Assembly (NCBI RefSeq): GCF_003008425.1
Contig: NZ_PXOQ01000015.1
Location: 1-64,000, forward strand
Source of the DNA: Aurantibacter aestuarii
Lineage (GTDB): Bacteria > Bacteroidota > Bacteroidia > Flavobacteriales > Flavobacteriaceae
DNA length: 64,000 nucleotides
Direction of reading: 5' to 3'
The translations under genes and the position numbers were made by a program. The notes under the pieces are model-generated. The model was not told where the DNA came from and made no database searches. It was given only the letters and a program-made list of their open reading frames with translations. Of this stretch, positions 36,553-45,309 are shown one piece after another. Every line of letters starts with the position of its first letter. The stretch's first letter is position 1.

Positions 36553-37179
36553 TTATTTTCCTTTATTTTTATTAATTTCATCTTGAAGTTGTCGCCTTAC
36601 TTTTTGTTCTCGCTCAACTGCATTTCGTCTATGGTCTTCATATTCTGTTTCCACTTCTAAAAGCTTGTCTTTAGCTTCTTTAGTTACGGCGTTGCTTCGT
36701 TTAAATTGAAAGGCGAAAAATAGGCAAAGAGCAATAAGTAATGCTATAATTACAAAAAACATAGTGCTATAACCAGCTTTACTCATCTGAATTCCTAAAA
36801 AATTTATATTGTCTTTTTCTTCAGTCGTTTCAGACAAATCATTTTTAGTTGAAGTTAAATTAGTTTTAAGTGCTTTTATTTCTCGGTTTTGACGTTCAAT
36901 TTCTATTTTAGACTTTTTAATTTCCGACTTAAGTAATTTTAAGGTGTCTAAAGTGTGAGCTTTTAAGGTTTCTAAATGTCTTCTTTTTACAACTTCATAG
37001 TATTTACCAGAACCATCTTTCCATCCGTTAGATTCTTTAATAACAAATTCAAATTGACCGCTTACATTACTGGTTTCCAGAGAAAGCTCTTCAGTGTCTT
37101 GAGTTTTATCCTGTGCAAATAAAAAAGAATTGGAAAGTAGGATAGTTAAAATTAAAAATAGTTTGTAAGTAGGTTTCAT
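36553..37179 (-). CDS. Exported coiled-coil protein with C-terminal membrane helix
   Basis: 208 residues with a signal peptide (MKPTYKLFLILTILLSNSFLFAQ), a conserved segment 'FEFVIKESNGWKDGSGKYYEVVKRRH', a long charged coiled coil (about 65-125), one transmembrane helix (about 139-160) and a basic coiled tail (160-208). This looks like a bitopic envelope scaffold. ATG at 37179 is chosen because it begins a textbook signal peptide; an upstream ATG would add fourteen non-signal residues. I do not recognise a function. Confidence 0.78.
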   Translation of the reverse strand: MKPTYKLFLILTILLSNSFLFAQDKTQDTEELSLETSNVSGQFEFVIKESNGWKDGSGKYYEVVKRRHLETLKAHTLDTLKLLKSEIKKSKIEIERQNREIKALKTNLTSTKNDLSETTEEKDNINFLGIQMSKAGYSTMFFVIIALLIALCLFFAFQFKRSNAVTKEAKDKLLEVETEYEDHRRNAVEREQKVRRQLQDEINKNKGK

Positions 37180-37243
37180 AAAATGGCTTTGATTTGCTTT
37201 ACTATTTAAGGGTAACGTCATTTTTTTTGTAAAATTATAAAAA

Positions 37244-37268
37244 AAAGCCTCAATGTTATGAGGCTTTC
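37244..37268 (-). terminator. Intrinsic terminator of gap
   Basis: AAAGCCTCA (37244-37252) pairs with TGAGGCTTT (37259-37267) around six bases; T run on the minus strand after the stem. Confidence 0.8.
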
Positions 37269-37290
37269 AATTTTTAACTTATTTAATCGA

Positions 37291-38739
37291 TTAGTAGTAA
37301 GTATAACGCTTTACTTTTGCAATATGTTTAGCTAATCGAATCACTTGATGGCTATAGCCATACTCATTATCATACCAAACATATAAAATAGCATTTTTAC
37401 CATCTTTTCTAACAATGGTTGCCTTGCTATCATATATTGAAGGTGCAGAAGAACCAACAATATCGCTACTTACTAATTCATCACTTAATTCATACTTTAT
37501 TTGCTCTACCAAATCACCTTCTAAAGCATATTTTTTTAGAGTAGCATTCATGCTGTCTACAGAACATTTTTTATCTAACTCTAGATTTAAAATAGCAAGA
37601 GAACCATTTGGTACAGGAACACGAATAGCATTACTGGTTAATTTACCTTCAAATGTTGGTAGGGCTTTACTTACTGCACTACCAGCTCCAGTTTCTGTAA
37701 TAACCATGTTTAATGCGGCTGCACGTCCACGACGGTATTTAGAATGAAAATTATCTACTAAATTCTGGTCGTTAGTGTAAGCGTGAATAGTTTCTAAATG
37801 TCCGCTCTTAACTCCAAAAGTATCATCTACAGCTTTTAATACTGGTGTAATGGCATTGGTAGTACAAGAAGCAGCAGAAAATATATCAATCTCATCTGGA
37901 TTGTTTTCCAAATGGTTTACACCATAAACAATATTTGGGATACCTTTTCCAGGTGCGGTTAGTAATACTTTACTTGCGCCTTTAGAATTTTTTAAACGCG
38001 TTAAGGCTTCTTTATCTCTAAAAACACCTGTATTATCAATAATTAATGCATCATTAATGCCATAAGTAGTATAATCTATATCTTCTGGCTGGTTTGCATT
38101 AATAATTCTTACGGTAGTTCCGTTTATTATTAGAGCATTATTTTTTACATCTACAGAAACAGTTCCCGAAAAATCACCATGAACAGAGTCATTTCTTAAT
38201 AAAGCTGCTCTTTTTTCCAAAATTACTGCATCAGATTTTCCGCGTATTACAATTGCTCTTAATCGTAACTGACTACCTTTACCTGTCTTAGTCATTAATT
38301 CTCTTGCAACTAAACGTCCAATCCTACCAAAACCATAAAGAACAACATCTTTAGGTTTAATAGCTGCTTTTTCTTTTCCGTTTTTAAGGCGGTTTGCAAT
38401 AAAGTCCATTGCATTGCTATACTTACTTTCTTCTAAATGATACTCATAAGTTAATTTCCCTATGTCCAGTTTAGCTGGCGGAATATCAATCATTTTTATA
38501 GCTTGTGCTATTTCAACAGTGTCAAAAACAGAAATTGGTTTTTGAACAAATTCTCCCGCGTATTCGTGTAGGTTTAAAATATCACTTACGTTACGGTCTA
38601 TTAACTGATTTCTAAATAAAACCAGCTCTATAGACTTGTCGTACCATAAATCGCTAATAATTTTAATAAACTCTACTGTTGCACGACGTCTATCGGCTTG
38701 AAACGCTAATTCGCTTTCGTAAGTTTCATTTAATGACAT
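37291..38739 (-). CDS. gap: Glyceraldehyde-3-phosphate dehydrogenase, long form with N-terminal extension
   Basis: 482 residues against about 335 for ordinary GAPDH. The NAD-binding start YGFGRIGR lies only at about 135-142, and the first 130 residues form a helical extension with no recognisable domain. The catalytic cysteine is C292 in SAASCTTN and the activating histidine H319 in TIHAYT, at the normal 27-residue spacing. The arginine and threonine of the phosphate sites are present. The enzyme oxidises glyceraldehyde 3-phosphate in glycolysis. Similar long forms exist in Bacteroidota and other marine bacteria. An exact -7 box lies upstream. Confidence 0.95.
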   Translation of the reverse strand: MSLNETYESELAFQADRRRATVEFIKIISDLWYDKSIELVLFRNQLIDRNVSDILNLHEYAGEFVQKPISVFDTVEIAQAIKMIDIPPAKLDIGKLTYEYHLEESKYSNAMDFIANRLKNGKEKAAIKPKDVVLYGFGRIGRLVARELMTKTGKGSQLRLRAIVIRGKSDAVILEKRAALLRNDSVHGDFSGTVSVDVKNNALIINGTTVRIINANQPEDIDYTTYGINDALIIDNTGVFRDKEALTRLKNSKGASKVLLTAPGKGIPNIVYGVNHLENNPDEIDIFSAASCTTNAITPVLKAVDDTFGVKSGHLETIHAYTNDQNLVDNFHSKYRRGRAAALNMVITETGAGSAVSKALPTFEGKLTSNAIRVPVPNGSLAILNLELDKKCSVDSMNATLKKYALEGDLVEQIKYELSDELVSSDIVGSSAPSIYDSKATIVRKDGKNAILYVWYDNEYGYSHQVIRLAKHIAKVKRYTYY

Positions 38740-38771
38740 AAGTAAAAAATTTAGTTGTGTTAAATTTGATG

Positions 38772-38779
38772 CAAAAGTA
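38772..38779 (-). promoter_or_regulatory. -7 box TACTTTTG upstream of gap
   Basis: CAAAAGTA on the plus strand (TACTTTTG on the minus) lies 32 bases ahead of the ATG; a CAA at 38804 (TTG) is 24 bases further out, slightly long. Confidence 0.5.
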
Positions 38780-38813
38780 TATATTTCAAACGTTTTCGTA
38801 AAGCAAAAAATGA

Positions 38814-38847
38814 TAAAAAAAACATCTTTAAAATATTAAAGATGTTT
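38814..38847 (-). terminator. Intrinsic terminator of the 38877 response regulator
   Basis: AAACATCTTTAA pairs with TTAAAGATGTTT around AATA; T tracts flank both sides. Confidence 0.8.
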
Positions 38848-38876
38848 TTTTGAAAAAAGATATATATAAAGTAAAA

Positions 38877-39422
38877 CTATTTGGAATTTCTTGAGAATAA
38901 GTTAACTAAGCTGTCAAAAAAGTTAGATTCTTTTTTTTCTTTTTCACTAAATTCTCTAAGAAAATCTTTTTCAGACGCTGTATGCTCGTGTTTTTGTCGC
39001 TCTCTAGCTATTTTTTCTAATAAATCCTTCTTTTCTAACAATAAGCTCGTTAATAATGTAGAAAGTCTTTCATTTAAATTGTTTATAGGATCTTTTAAGA
39101 AAAATCCTTCAGCACCTGCTTCAATTAATTGCGTTTCATTTTCTTCATTTTTTAAATGTCCAGAAATTACTATAACAGGAATTTTACTGTTGTATTCTTT
39201 CACAATTTTTATAACATCAAAAGCATCCATTCCAATTAAGTTAAAATCGGTTAAAACAAAATCGGGAATATATGTTTTTAAAGCATTAATTAAAGATAAT
39301 TTACTATCTACAAAACGCACTTCTGGGTCACTACTTAGCTTTTTTAATTGTCTTTGTAATAAAAACGAATCTGAAACAAGATCTTCTACAACCAAGAAGT
39401 TTAAATATTTTGGGATTTGCAT
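38877..39422 (-). CDS. Response regulator with receiver domain and coiled tail
   Basis: 181 residues: a receiver domain (about 5-125) with the acid pocket in VVEDLVSD, phospho-acceptor D59 in LTDFN, the threonine/serine position in VISGH and the lysine in FFLKDP; then a helical charged tail ending NLFSRNSK, with no DNA-binding motif. It reads away from the histidine kinase gene at 39513, from a shared 90-bp gap, so it may be its partner. The output is unknown. A long open frame on the other strand is only a shadow. Confidence 0.87.
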   Translation of the reverse strand: MQIPKYLNFLVVEDLVSDSFLLQRQLKKLSSDPEVRFVDSKLSLINALKTYIPDFVLTDFNLIGMDAFDVIKIVKEYNSKIPVIVISGHLKNEENETQLIEAGAEGFFLKDPINNLNERLSTLLTSLLLEKKDLLEKIARERQKHEHTASEKDFLREFSEKEKKESNFFDSLVNLFSRNSK

Positions 39423-39512
39423 AAATGTATTTTTTTGTTAAAGTTAAAATAAAATGCCATATACTTTACAATTATTAGTGATACTTTTAGGGAAATATTT
39501 AACACATATACA

Positions 39513-40955
39513 TTGATTAAAACAAGTAAAAGCTTAGGTATAAATAACATTGTCATTTTAATTGGAGCCTTATTTACAACGGTAATTTTAATGGGGATTT
39601 CTTATTACAAAACCGATAAATCTCGAGAAGAACTATTAGTTTCAAACCAACTCTCAAATAAGGTATTAGAGATACAATACATAATCTCTAGAGCAGAAAG
39701 TAGTCAGCGTGGTTATTTGTTGACAAATAATAAAATATATCTACAACCATATACAACAGCTAGAAAAGATTATTTAAAATTATTACGAGAGTTAACACTA
39801 TATAATAAGAATGATTATGATGTAAGAATCCCAATCTCTAAAATAGATAAATTAGATAGTATAATATCCTTAAAGTTTAAGGAACTTGATAAAACCATTA
39901 GATTAACTAAATCTGGTAATGAAGCAACCAGCTTACTTATTGTAGAAAGCGATTTAGGGCTGTATTATATGAAGGATATAAAATCCTTAACTAATGATAT
40001 TAGGCGAAATTTAGAAATTAATCTATTGGACAAGAAAACTAATTATCATGTCTGGAATTATATCTCTATAACGTTAATAATTTTAGCGTTTTTAATTATT
40101 TTAATAAGTTTAATTAATCTTATAACTAAAATAAGGCCTGTATTAAACGATTTGGTTTCTACTAAACGCTCTTTGGAGGAGTCAAATAATCAATTAAATA
40201 ATTATGTCGAGCATTTACGTGTAGCCAATAAAGAAAAAGACCGGGCAATGCTTAAAAATAAATTACTTATTGATTCATTAAAAGTTAAAAATGAACAATT
40301 AGATCATTTTGCTTATGTGGCGTCTCACGATTTACAAGAACCACTAAGAACTGTTTCAAATTATGTCGAAATTTTTGAAGAAGATTATGAGGACAAATTG
40401 GATGATGATGCACGGATGTATTTTGGTTTTATAGATGGAGCTCTGGATAGAATGCGAAAATTAATATCCGGATTGTTAAATTTTTCTCGTCTTGGTACGA
40501 GTGGAGAGAAGGAAAAAGTAGACTTAAACCTTTGTTTAAATGAAATAAAAGCTAATTTTCAGGCTACTATTGAAGAGGAAAATATTACAATAAACGCTGA
40601 TAGTTTACCTGTTGTAGAGGCGTATAAAGTTGAGATAACCCAATTATTTCAAAATATTATCTCTAATGCTATTAAATTTAGAAAGCCAGACATTGCTCCA
40701 ATTATTAATATTTCTTTTGAAGAAGAATCAACACATTATAAATTTAAAATAACCGATAATGGTATAGGTATTAAAGAAGAGCATCTATACAAAATCTTTG
40801 ATATGTTTAGTCGTTTACATAGCGCTAAAGATTATGAAGGTCAAGGTATTGGACTGGCATTTTGTAAAAAAATTGTAGAAATGCATCATGGTGAAATCTG
40901 GGTAGAATCTACCCATGGAGAAAGTACAACGTTTAATTTTACACTACAGAAATAA
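39513..40955 (+). CDS. Sensor histidine kinase with CHASE3 domain
   Basis: 480 residues: a helix (about 12-31), a periplasmic CHASE3-like helical sensor (about 35-178, including SRAESSQRGYLL), a second helix (181-203), a coiled-coil linker, HisKA with the phospho-acceptor H272 in VASHDLQEP, and HATPase with NAIKF, DNGIGI and GQGIGLAFCKKIV. The start is TTG at 39513; the open frame reaches back to 39453 without an ATG. No receiver domain is attached. A response regulator gene follows three bases after the stop. Confidence 0.92.
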   Translation: MIKTSKSLGINNIVILIGALFTTVILMGISYYKTDKSREELLVSNQLSNKVLEIQYIISRAESSQRGYLLTNNKIYLQPYTTARKDYLKLLRELTLYNKNDYDVRIPISKIDKLDSIISLKFKELDKTIRLTKSGNEATSLLIVESDLGLYYMKDIKSLTNDIRRNLEINLLDKKTNYHVWNYISITLIILAFLIILISLINLITKIRPVLNDLVSTKRSLEESNNQLNNYVEHLRVANKEKDRAMLKNKLLIDSLKVKNEQLDHFAYVASHDLQEPLRTVSNYVEIFEEDYEDKLDDDARMYFGFIDGALDRMRKLISGLLNFSRLGTSGEKEKVDLNLCLNEIKANFQATIEEENITINADSLPVVEAYKVEITQLFQNIISNAIKFRKPDIAPIINISFEEESTHYKFKITDNGIGIKEEHLYKIFDMFSRLHSAKDYEGQGIGLAFCKKIVEMHHGEIWVESTHGESTTFNFTLQK

Positions 40956-40957
40956 AA

Positions 40958-41386
40958 ATGAAACTAAAAAGAAAACTAAAAACTGTTCTATTAATAGACG
41001 ATTCGGAATCTGATAATTTTTATCACAAAAGAAAAATTACTAAGCTTGGAATAAGTGATAATATTAAAGTAACCTATAGTGGGGAAGAAGCTCTTGAATA
41101 TTTAATTACAGAATTAAATGGAGAATACCCACAGCCAACTTTAATATTTTTAGATATTAATATGCCAGGAATGAATGGTTGGGAATTTTTAGAACATTAC
41201 GAAAAATTAGACATTGCCCATAAAGGTGAAATAGTCCTAACCATGTTAAGCAACAGTCAGGATCCTCGCGATATTAATAAAACGAGTCAGTATAAAAGTC
41301 TTAAGGGGTATTACAGTAAACCATTGCAAGATGATTATTTAGAAGCCATTATTTTAAAGCATTTCCCAGACTATGTAGAGGATTAA
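40958..41386 (+). CDS. Single-domain response regulator, Rcp1-like
   Basis: 142 residues with one receiver domain: acidic pocket LLIDDSESD, phospho-acceptor D66 in FLDINMP, LTMLSNSQD and lysine in YYSKPL. No output domain is attached, as in Rcp1 of phytochrome systems. It follows the histidine kinase by three bases and is presumably its phosphorylation target. The unit ends at a strong terminator. Confidence 0.92.
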   Translation: MKLKRKLKTVLLIDDSESDNFYHKRKITKLGISDNIKVTYSGEEALEYLITELNGEYPQPTLIFLDINMPGMNGWEFLEHYEKLDIAHKGEIVLTMLSNSQDPRDINKTSQYKSLKGYYSKPLQDDYLEAIILKHFPDYVED

Positions 41387-41427
41387 AACAGAAAAAACCA
41401 GGTGAAAACCTGGTTTTTTCTGTTTTT
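41385..41427. terminator. Strong bidirectional intrinsic terminator
   Basis: An eighteen-base stem runs from 41386 to 41403 (ending AACCAGGT), a GAAA tetraloop, then the complementary arm to 41426 and T run, between convergent genes. Confidence 0.92.
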
Positions 41428-41439
41428 AAAATAAAAGCT

Positions 41440-42840
41440 TTATAGCCTGTAGCGTTCAGCTTCACCTTTATTATTTACAATTTCTATTATTAGAGGTTCG
41501 TTAACAGCTCTGTTTTCTACAATAGCTCTAACGTCTTCTATAGTATTTATCTTAACATTGTTTATTTTAGTAATAATGTGACCTTCATTTATACCATAAT
41601 ATTGTTTTAAGGTACGTTCATTATTTCTATCTAAGTCCGAAATCTTTACGCCATAACTTAATTTGAATTTTTGTAAATCTTCTTTTTTAGCATTTCTTAA
41701 AACACCTATTTGCTCTAAAACATAAGCGTTACTTTTGGTTAAAGTAACATCAACAGTCTTTGTATTTCCGTCTCTGGTGTAAGTAACATTAACAACATCT
41801 TTAGGACTTTTAGTAGACAAGTAGCCAAATAAATCACTAAATTTTGTAATTTTTACATTATCAATTTTTTTAATAATATCACCTTCTTTTAAACCTGCAT
41901 TTTTAGCTCCAGAGTCATCTTCTACTTGGCTAACGTAAAATCCTTCAGTAAATCTTACATTTAAATCATCTGCTGTTTTGCTAGTTAAAATGCCTCCAGA
42001 AATACCTAAAATACCATTCTGAACATTTCCAAACTCCATGATATCTTGCACAACTTTTTTTGCAATATTACTTGGTACAGCAAATGAATAGCCAATGTAA
42101 GAACCTGTTTGAGATGAAATAGCTGTGTTAATACCTATTAAATCTCCATTGGTGTTTACCAAAGCTCCTCCAGAATTCCCAGGGTTTACAGCTGCATCTG
42201 TTTGGATAAAAGATTGACTATTGTTTCCAGATAAATCTCTAGATTTTGCACTTACAATACCAGCAGTAACTGTTGAGGTTAAATTAAATGGATTACCAAC
42301 AGCTAAAACCCATTCGCCAATTTTAACAGAATCACTATCTGCAAAAGTGGTATAAGGTAGTTCCTCATTTGCATTTATTTTTAAAAGGGCAATGTCTGTC
42401 TTAGCATCTGTTCCAATAATTTCTGCATTATAAGTTTTGTTATTATTTAAAGTTACACTAAGCTGTTCGCTGCCTTCAATAACATGGTTATTTGTAATTA
42501 TATAACCATCTGGAGAAATAATTACACCACTTCCAGTCCCTAGTTGTTTTCTAGTGGGCATTCTTCCATACATTAAATCTGCAAGAGTTGGATTTCCTGT
42601 ACTCATCGTAACATTTTTAACGTGTACAACAGTATGTATTGTTTTTTCTGCGGCAATTGTAAAATCTGTTTGTTCTAAAGCACTCAGGTTTGAGTTGTAA
42701 TTGGTTTTTACTAAAGGAGTAGTGTCTTTGTTTTCTGTTATATAAACAGGTATGTCTTTTTCAAAAAAGGTTTTGTAGCTTCCTAGCGCAATAGCGCCAC
42801 CTAATACCGAAACTAAAACCAAGCTTAATAATTTTTTCAT
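41440..42840 (-). CDS. HtrA/DegP-like periplasmic serine protease
   Basis: 466 residues with an N-terminal membrane anchor or uncleaved signal (1-22). The trypsin-like domain has catalytic H119 in NNHVIEG, D149 in KTDIALLKI and S223 in NPGNSGGAL. Two PDZ-like domains follow (about 275-365 and 375-466). It degrades or refolds damaged proteins in the periplasm. The second PDZ ends in 'EIVNNKGEAERYRL'. It stands alone, with a 127-bp gap to dapF in which nothing on this strand stands out. Confidence 0.94.
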   Translation of the reverse strand: MKKLLSLVLVSVLGGAIALGSYKTFFEKDIPVYITENKDTTPLVKTNYNSNLSALEQTDFTIAAEKTIHTVVHVKNVTMSTGNPTLADLMYGRMPTRKQLGTGSGVIISPDGYIITNNHVIEGSEQLSVTLNNNKTYNAEIIGTDAKTDIALLKINANEELPYTTFADSDSVKIGEWVLAVGNPFNLTSTVTAGIVSAKSRDLSGNNSQSFIQTDAAVNPGNSGGALVNTNGDLIGINTAISSQTGSYIGYSFAVPSNIAKKVVQDIMEFGNVQNGILGISGGILTSKTADDLNVRFTEGFYVSQVEDDSGAKNAGLKEGDIIKKIDNVKITKFSDLFGYLSTKSPKDVVNVTYTRDGNTKTVDVTLTKSNAYVLEQIGVLRNAKKEDLQKFKLSYGVKISDLDRNNERTLKQYYGINEGHIITKINNVKINTIEDVRAIVENRAVNEPLIIEIVNNKGEAERYRL

Positions 42841-42950
42841 TGTTTTGATAGTTTTGAGTTATTAGTTTAACGATTAAAATTAATTATTTATTGAGGCTTT
42901 ATTATAACTTTAACGCCTATTTAACATCAATAAATAACCTTATATTTGTG

Positions 42951-42958
42951 TTCTAAAA
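42951..42958 (+). promoter_or_regulatory. -7 box TATATTTG upstream of dapF
   Basis: An exact TAnnTTTG match ends nine bases before the ATG at 42968. No TTG is at -33. Confidence 0.45.
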
Positions 42959-42967
42959 AAACAAAAA

Positions 42968-43756
42968 ATGTTGCAGACATTCTATAAATATCAAGGCGCC
43001 GGAAACGATTTTGTTTTAATAGATAACAGGTTAAAAGTATTTTCCAAAAATGATACCAAACTTATCTCGAAAATATGTGACAGACGATTTGGTGTTGGAG
43101 CAGACGGTTTAATACTTTTAGAAGATACGGATCAAGCCGATTTTAAAATGGTGTATTTTAATTCTGATGGAAGAGAAAGTACCATGTGTGGAAATGGTGG
43201 TAGGTGTATTGTTGCTTTTGCAAAATTCCTTAAAATTATAAAATCAGAAACTGTGTTTGTAGCAGTAGATGGAATGCATAAAGCTAGTATTAAAAATGAC
43301 ATTGTGTCTTTGGGAATGATAGATGTAAACCAAATTAGACAGCAAGACGATTACATGTTTTTAGATACAGGATCTCCGCACCATGTAGTTTTTGTAGACG
43401 ATGTAGAACAAATAGATGTAAAAAAACAGGGCAGTGCTATTCGTTATTCCGATTTGTATATTTCTCAAGGAGGAAGTAATATTAACTTTGTAACACAAAT
43501 CAATTCAGATACTTTTAAAGTGAGAACTTATGAGCGCGGGGTGGAAGATGAAACACTAGCTTGTGGAACAGGTGTAACAGCAGTAGCAATTGCGGCACAT
43601 AAAAGTAATTTAACAACTACACAGCAGGTGCAATTAAAGGTTAAAGGTGGAGATTTAAGTGTCTCTTTTGATGAAAATGAAAATATTTATACTAACATAT
43701 ATTTAAATGGTCCTGCGGTTCAGGTTTTCAAAGGTGAATTTTTATGCGAACATTAA
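42968..43756 (+). CDS. dapF: Diaminopimelate epimerase
   Basis: 262 residues. The two catalytic cysteines of the racemase fold are C74 in TMCGNGGRC and C199 in LACGTGVTA, each in its conserved loop. The enzyme converts LL- to meso-diaminopimelate for peptidoglycan and lysine. It opens a unit of overlapping genes: the stop overlaps the GNAT gene by 13 bp. Other genes of lysine synthesis, here lysA (61302), lie elsewhere in the window. Confidence 0.97.
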   Translation: MLQTFYKYQGAGNDFVLIDNRLKVFSKNDTKLISKICDRRFGVGADGLILLEDTDQADFKMVYFNSDGRESTMCGNGGRCIVAFAKFLKIIKSETVFVAVDGMHKASIKNDIVSLGMIDVNQIRQQDDYMFLDTGSPHHVVFVDDVEQIDVKKQGSAIRYSDLYISQGGSNINFVTQINSDTFKVRTYERGVEDETLACGTGVTAVAIAAHKSNLTTTQQVQLKVKGGDLSVSFDENENIYTNIYLNGPAVQVFKGEFLCEH

Positions 43757-44274
43757 AAAGTGAACATTGTTATTTAAGAGCATTAGAGCCAGAGGACTTA
43801 GATTTTATATACGATATAGAAAATGACGAATCGGTTTGGGAAGTTAGTAATACAATTACACCATATTCTCGTTTTTTAATCCAAGAGTACTTAGATAATG
43901 CGCATAAGGATATTTTTGAAGTGAAGCAGCTTCGTCTGGTTATTTGCGATAATAGCGACAGAACTGTGGGCTTAATAGACTTGTTTGATTTTGATCCGCA
44001 TCATAAACGCGCTGGAGTTGGGGTTTTAATTTATGACGAAAGTAGTCGAGCTAAAGGTTTTGGTAAAGCAGCACTCCAAATGATTATAGATTACAGTTTT
44101 AAACAGCTTAATTTACATCAGTTATTTTGCAATATTTCAGAAGAAAACACGTCTAGCATTAAACTTTTTGAACAATTTAATTTTCAACGTATCGGTACTA
44201 AAAAAGACTGGATATGTATTAATAATATTTATAAAGACGAATATTTATATCAACTAATTAATCATGTATATTAA
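43744..44274 (+). CDS. GNAT family N-acetyltransferase (RimJ/RimL-like)
   Basis: 176 residues with the GNAT core, including the acetyl-CoA pyrophosphate loop in SRAKGFGKAAL and the conserved 'NISEENTSSIKLFEQFNF' strand-helix. RimJ/RimL types acetylate protein N-termini or other amines; the target is unknown. It overlaps dapF by 13 bp and mltG by 11 bp, so translation is coupled. Position between two cell-wall genes suggests, without proof, a cell-envelope target. Confidence 0.9.
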   Translation: MRTLKSEHCYLRALEPEDLDFIYDIENDESVWEVSNTITPYSRFLIQEYLDNAHKDIFEVKQLRLVICDNSDRTVGLIDLFDFDPHHKRAGVGVLIYDESSRAKGFGKAALQMIIDYSFKQLNLHQLFCNISEENTSSIKLFEQFNFQRIGTKKDWICINNIYKDEYLYQLINHVY

Positions 44275-45307
44275 AAAAATCTTATTGGCAATTGCCTTAA
44301 TTGGTCTTGTTATAGCCGGTTACTGTTCTTATTATGTTTATAACACTATGTTTCAGCCTAACACAAGTTTTAATAATGAAGAAGCTTATGTTTTAATCTC
44401 TAAGAATGATACTTACGAAGATGTAAAGCTTCAGATAGAGCCTTTACTGAAAGATATAAAGACTTTTGATGCTTTAGCAGAGCAAAAGAAATATAAATAT
44501 AATGTAAAATCAGGACGTTATATTATACGAAAAGGGATGAATAATAACGACATTATTAACTCTATTCGTAGTAAAAATATGCCTTTAAATATTTCATTTA
44601 ATAATCAAGAACGTTTAGAGAATTTAGCAGGTCGGTTAGCTCAACAATTAGATGTTGATAGTTTAGAGCTTTTAACGGTTATGGAAGATCCAAAATTTTT
44701 GGCTAAACATAATTTTACAAATGAAACAGCGATTAGTATGTATGTGCCTAATAGTTACGAGTTTTTCTGGAATAGCTCAGCAGAAACTATAAGAAGTCGT
44801 ATGCTAAAAGAATATGAAGCATTTTGGACTCCATCAAGATTAAAAAATGCGAAAGCTATAAATTTATCAAAAAATGAAGTGGTTGCATTAGCTAGTATTG
44901 TTCATAAAGAAACCGCTAAAGTAGACGAACGACCACGAGTTGCAGGAGTTTATTTAAATCGCTTGCGTTTGGGTATGCCGCTTCAAGCAGATCCTACAGT
45001 CATTTACGCTAAAAAGAAAGAAGCTAATAATTTTGATATGGTTATAAAGCGAGTGCTTTATAAAGACCTTGAAATAGATTCACCTTACAACACCTATAAA
45101 TATGGCGGATTACCACCAGGACCTATTACCATGCCAGATGTCTCTGCTGTTGATGCAGTTTTAAACGCGGAAAAACACGACTATTTGTATTTTGTTGCTA
45201 ACGTAGAAAATTTTGGATACCATAAGTTTGCTAAAACTCTAGCACAGCATAACCGTAATAAGAATGAATATGTACGTTGGATAAATAAAATGGGTATAAA
45301 TCGATAA
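44264..45307 (+). CDS. mltG: Endolytic peptidoglycan transglycosylase MltG
   Basis: 347 residues with one N-terminal transmembrane helix (about 5-27), a LysM-like region and the YceG catalytic domain with the conserved glutamate in HKETAK (E216) and ERPRVAGVYLNRLR, then ADPTVIYA. The family cleaves glycan strands near the inner membrane during synthesis. It overlaps the GNAT gene by 11 bp and is followed three bases later by the DUF2279 gene. Confidence 0.94.
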   Translation: MYIKKILLAIALIGLVIAGYCSYYVYNTMFQPNTSFNNEEAYVLISKNDTYEDVKLQIEPLLKDIKTFDALAEQKKYKYNVKSGRYIIRKGMNNNDIINSIRSKNMPLNISFNNQERLENLAGRLAQQLDVDSLELLTVMEDPKFLAKHNFTNETAISMYVPNSYEFFWNSSAETIRSRMLKEYEAFWTPSRLKNAKAINLSKNEVVALASIVHKETAKVDERPRVAGVYLNRLRLGMPLQADPTVIYAKKKEANNFDMVIKRVLYKDLEIDSPYNTYKYGGLPPGPITMPDVSAVDAVLNAEKHDYLYFVANVENFGYHKFAKTLAQHNRNKNEYVRWINKMGINR

Positions 45308-45309
45308 AC

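Noticed and set aside
38881-39441. 186-codon open frame on the plus strand over the response regulator
   Set aside because: The protein is a low-quality Ser/Phe/Asn-rich shadow; the minus-strand frame is a clear receiver domain.
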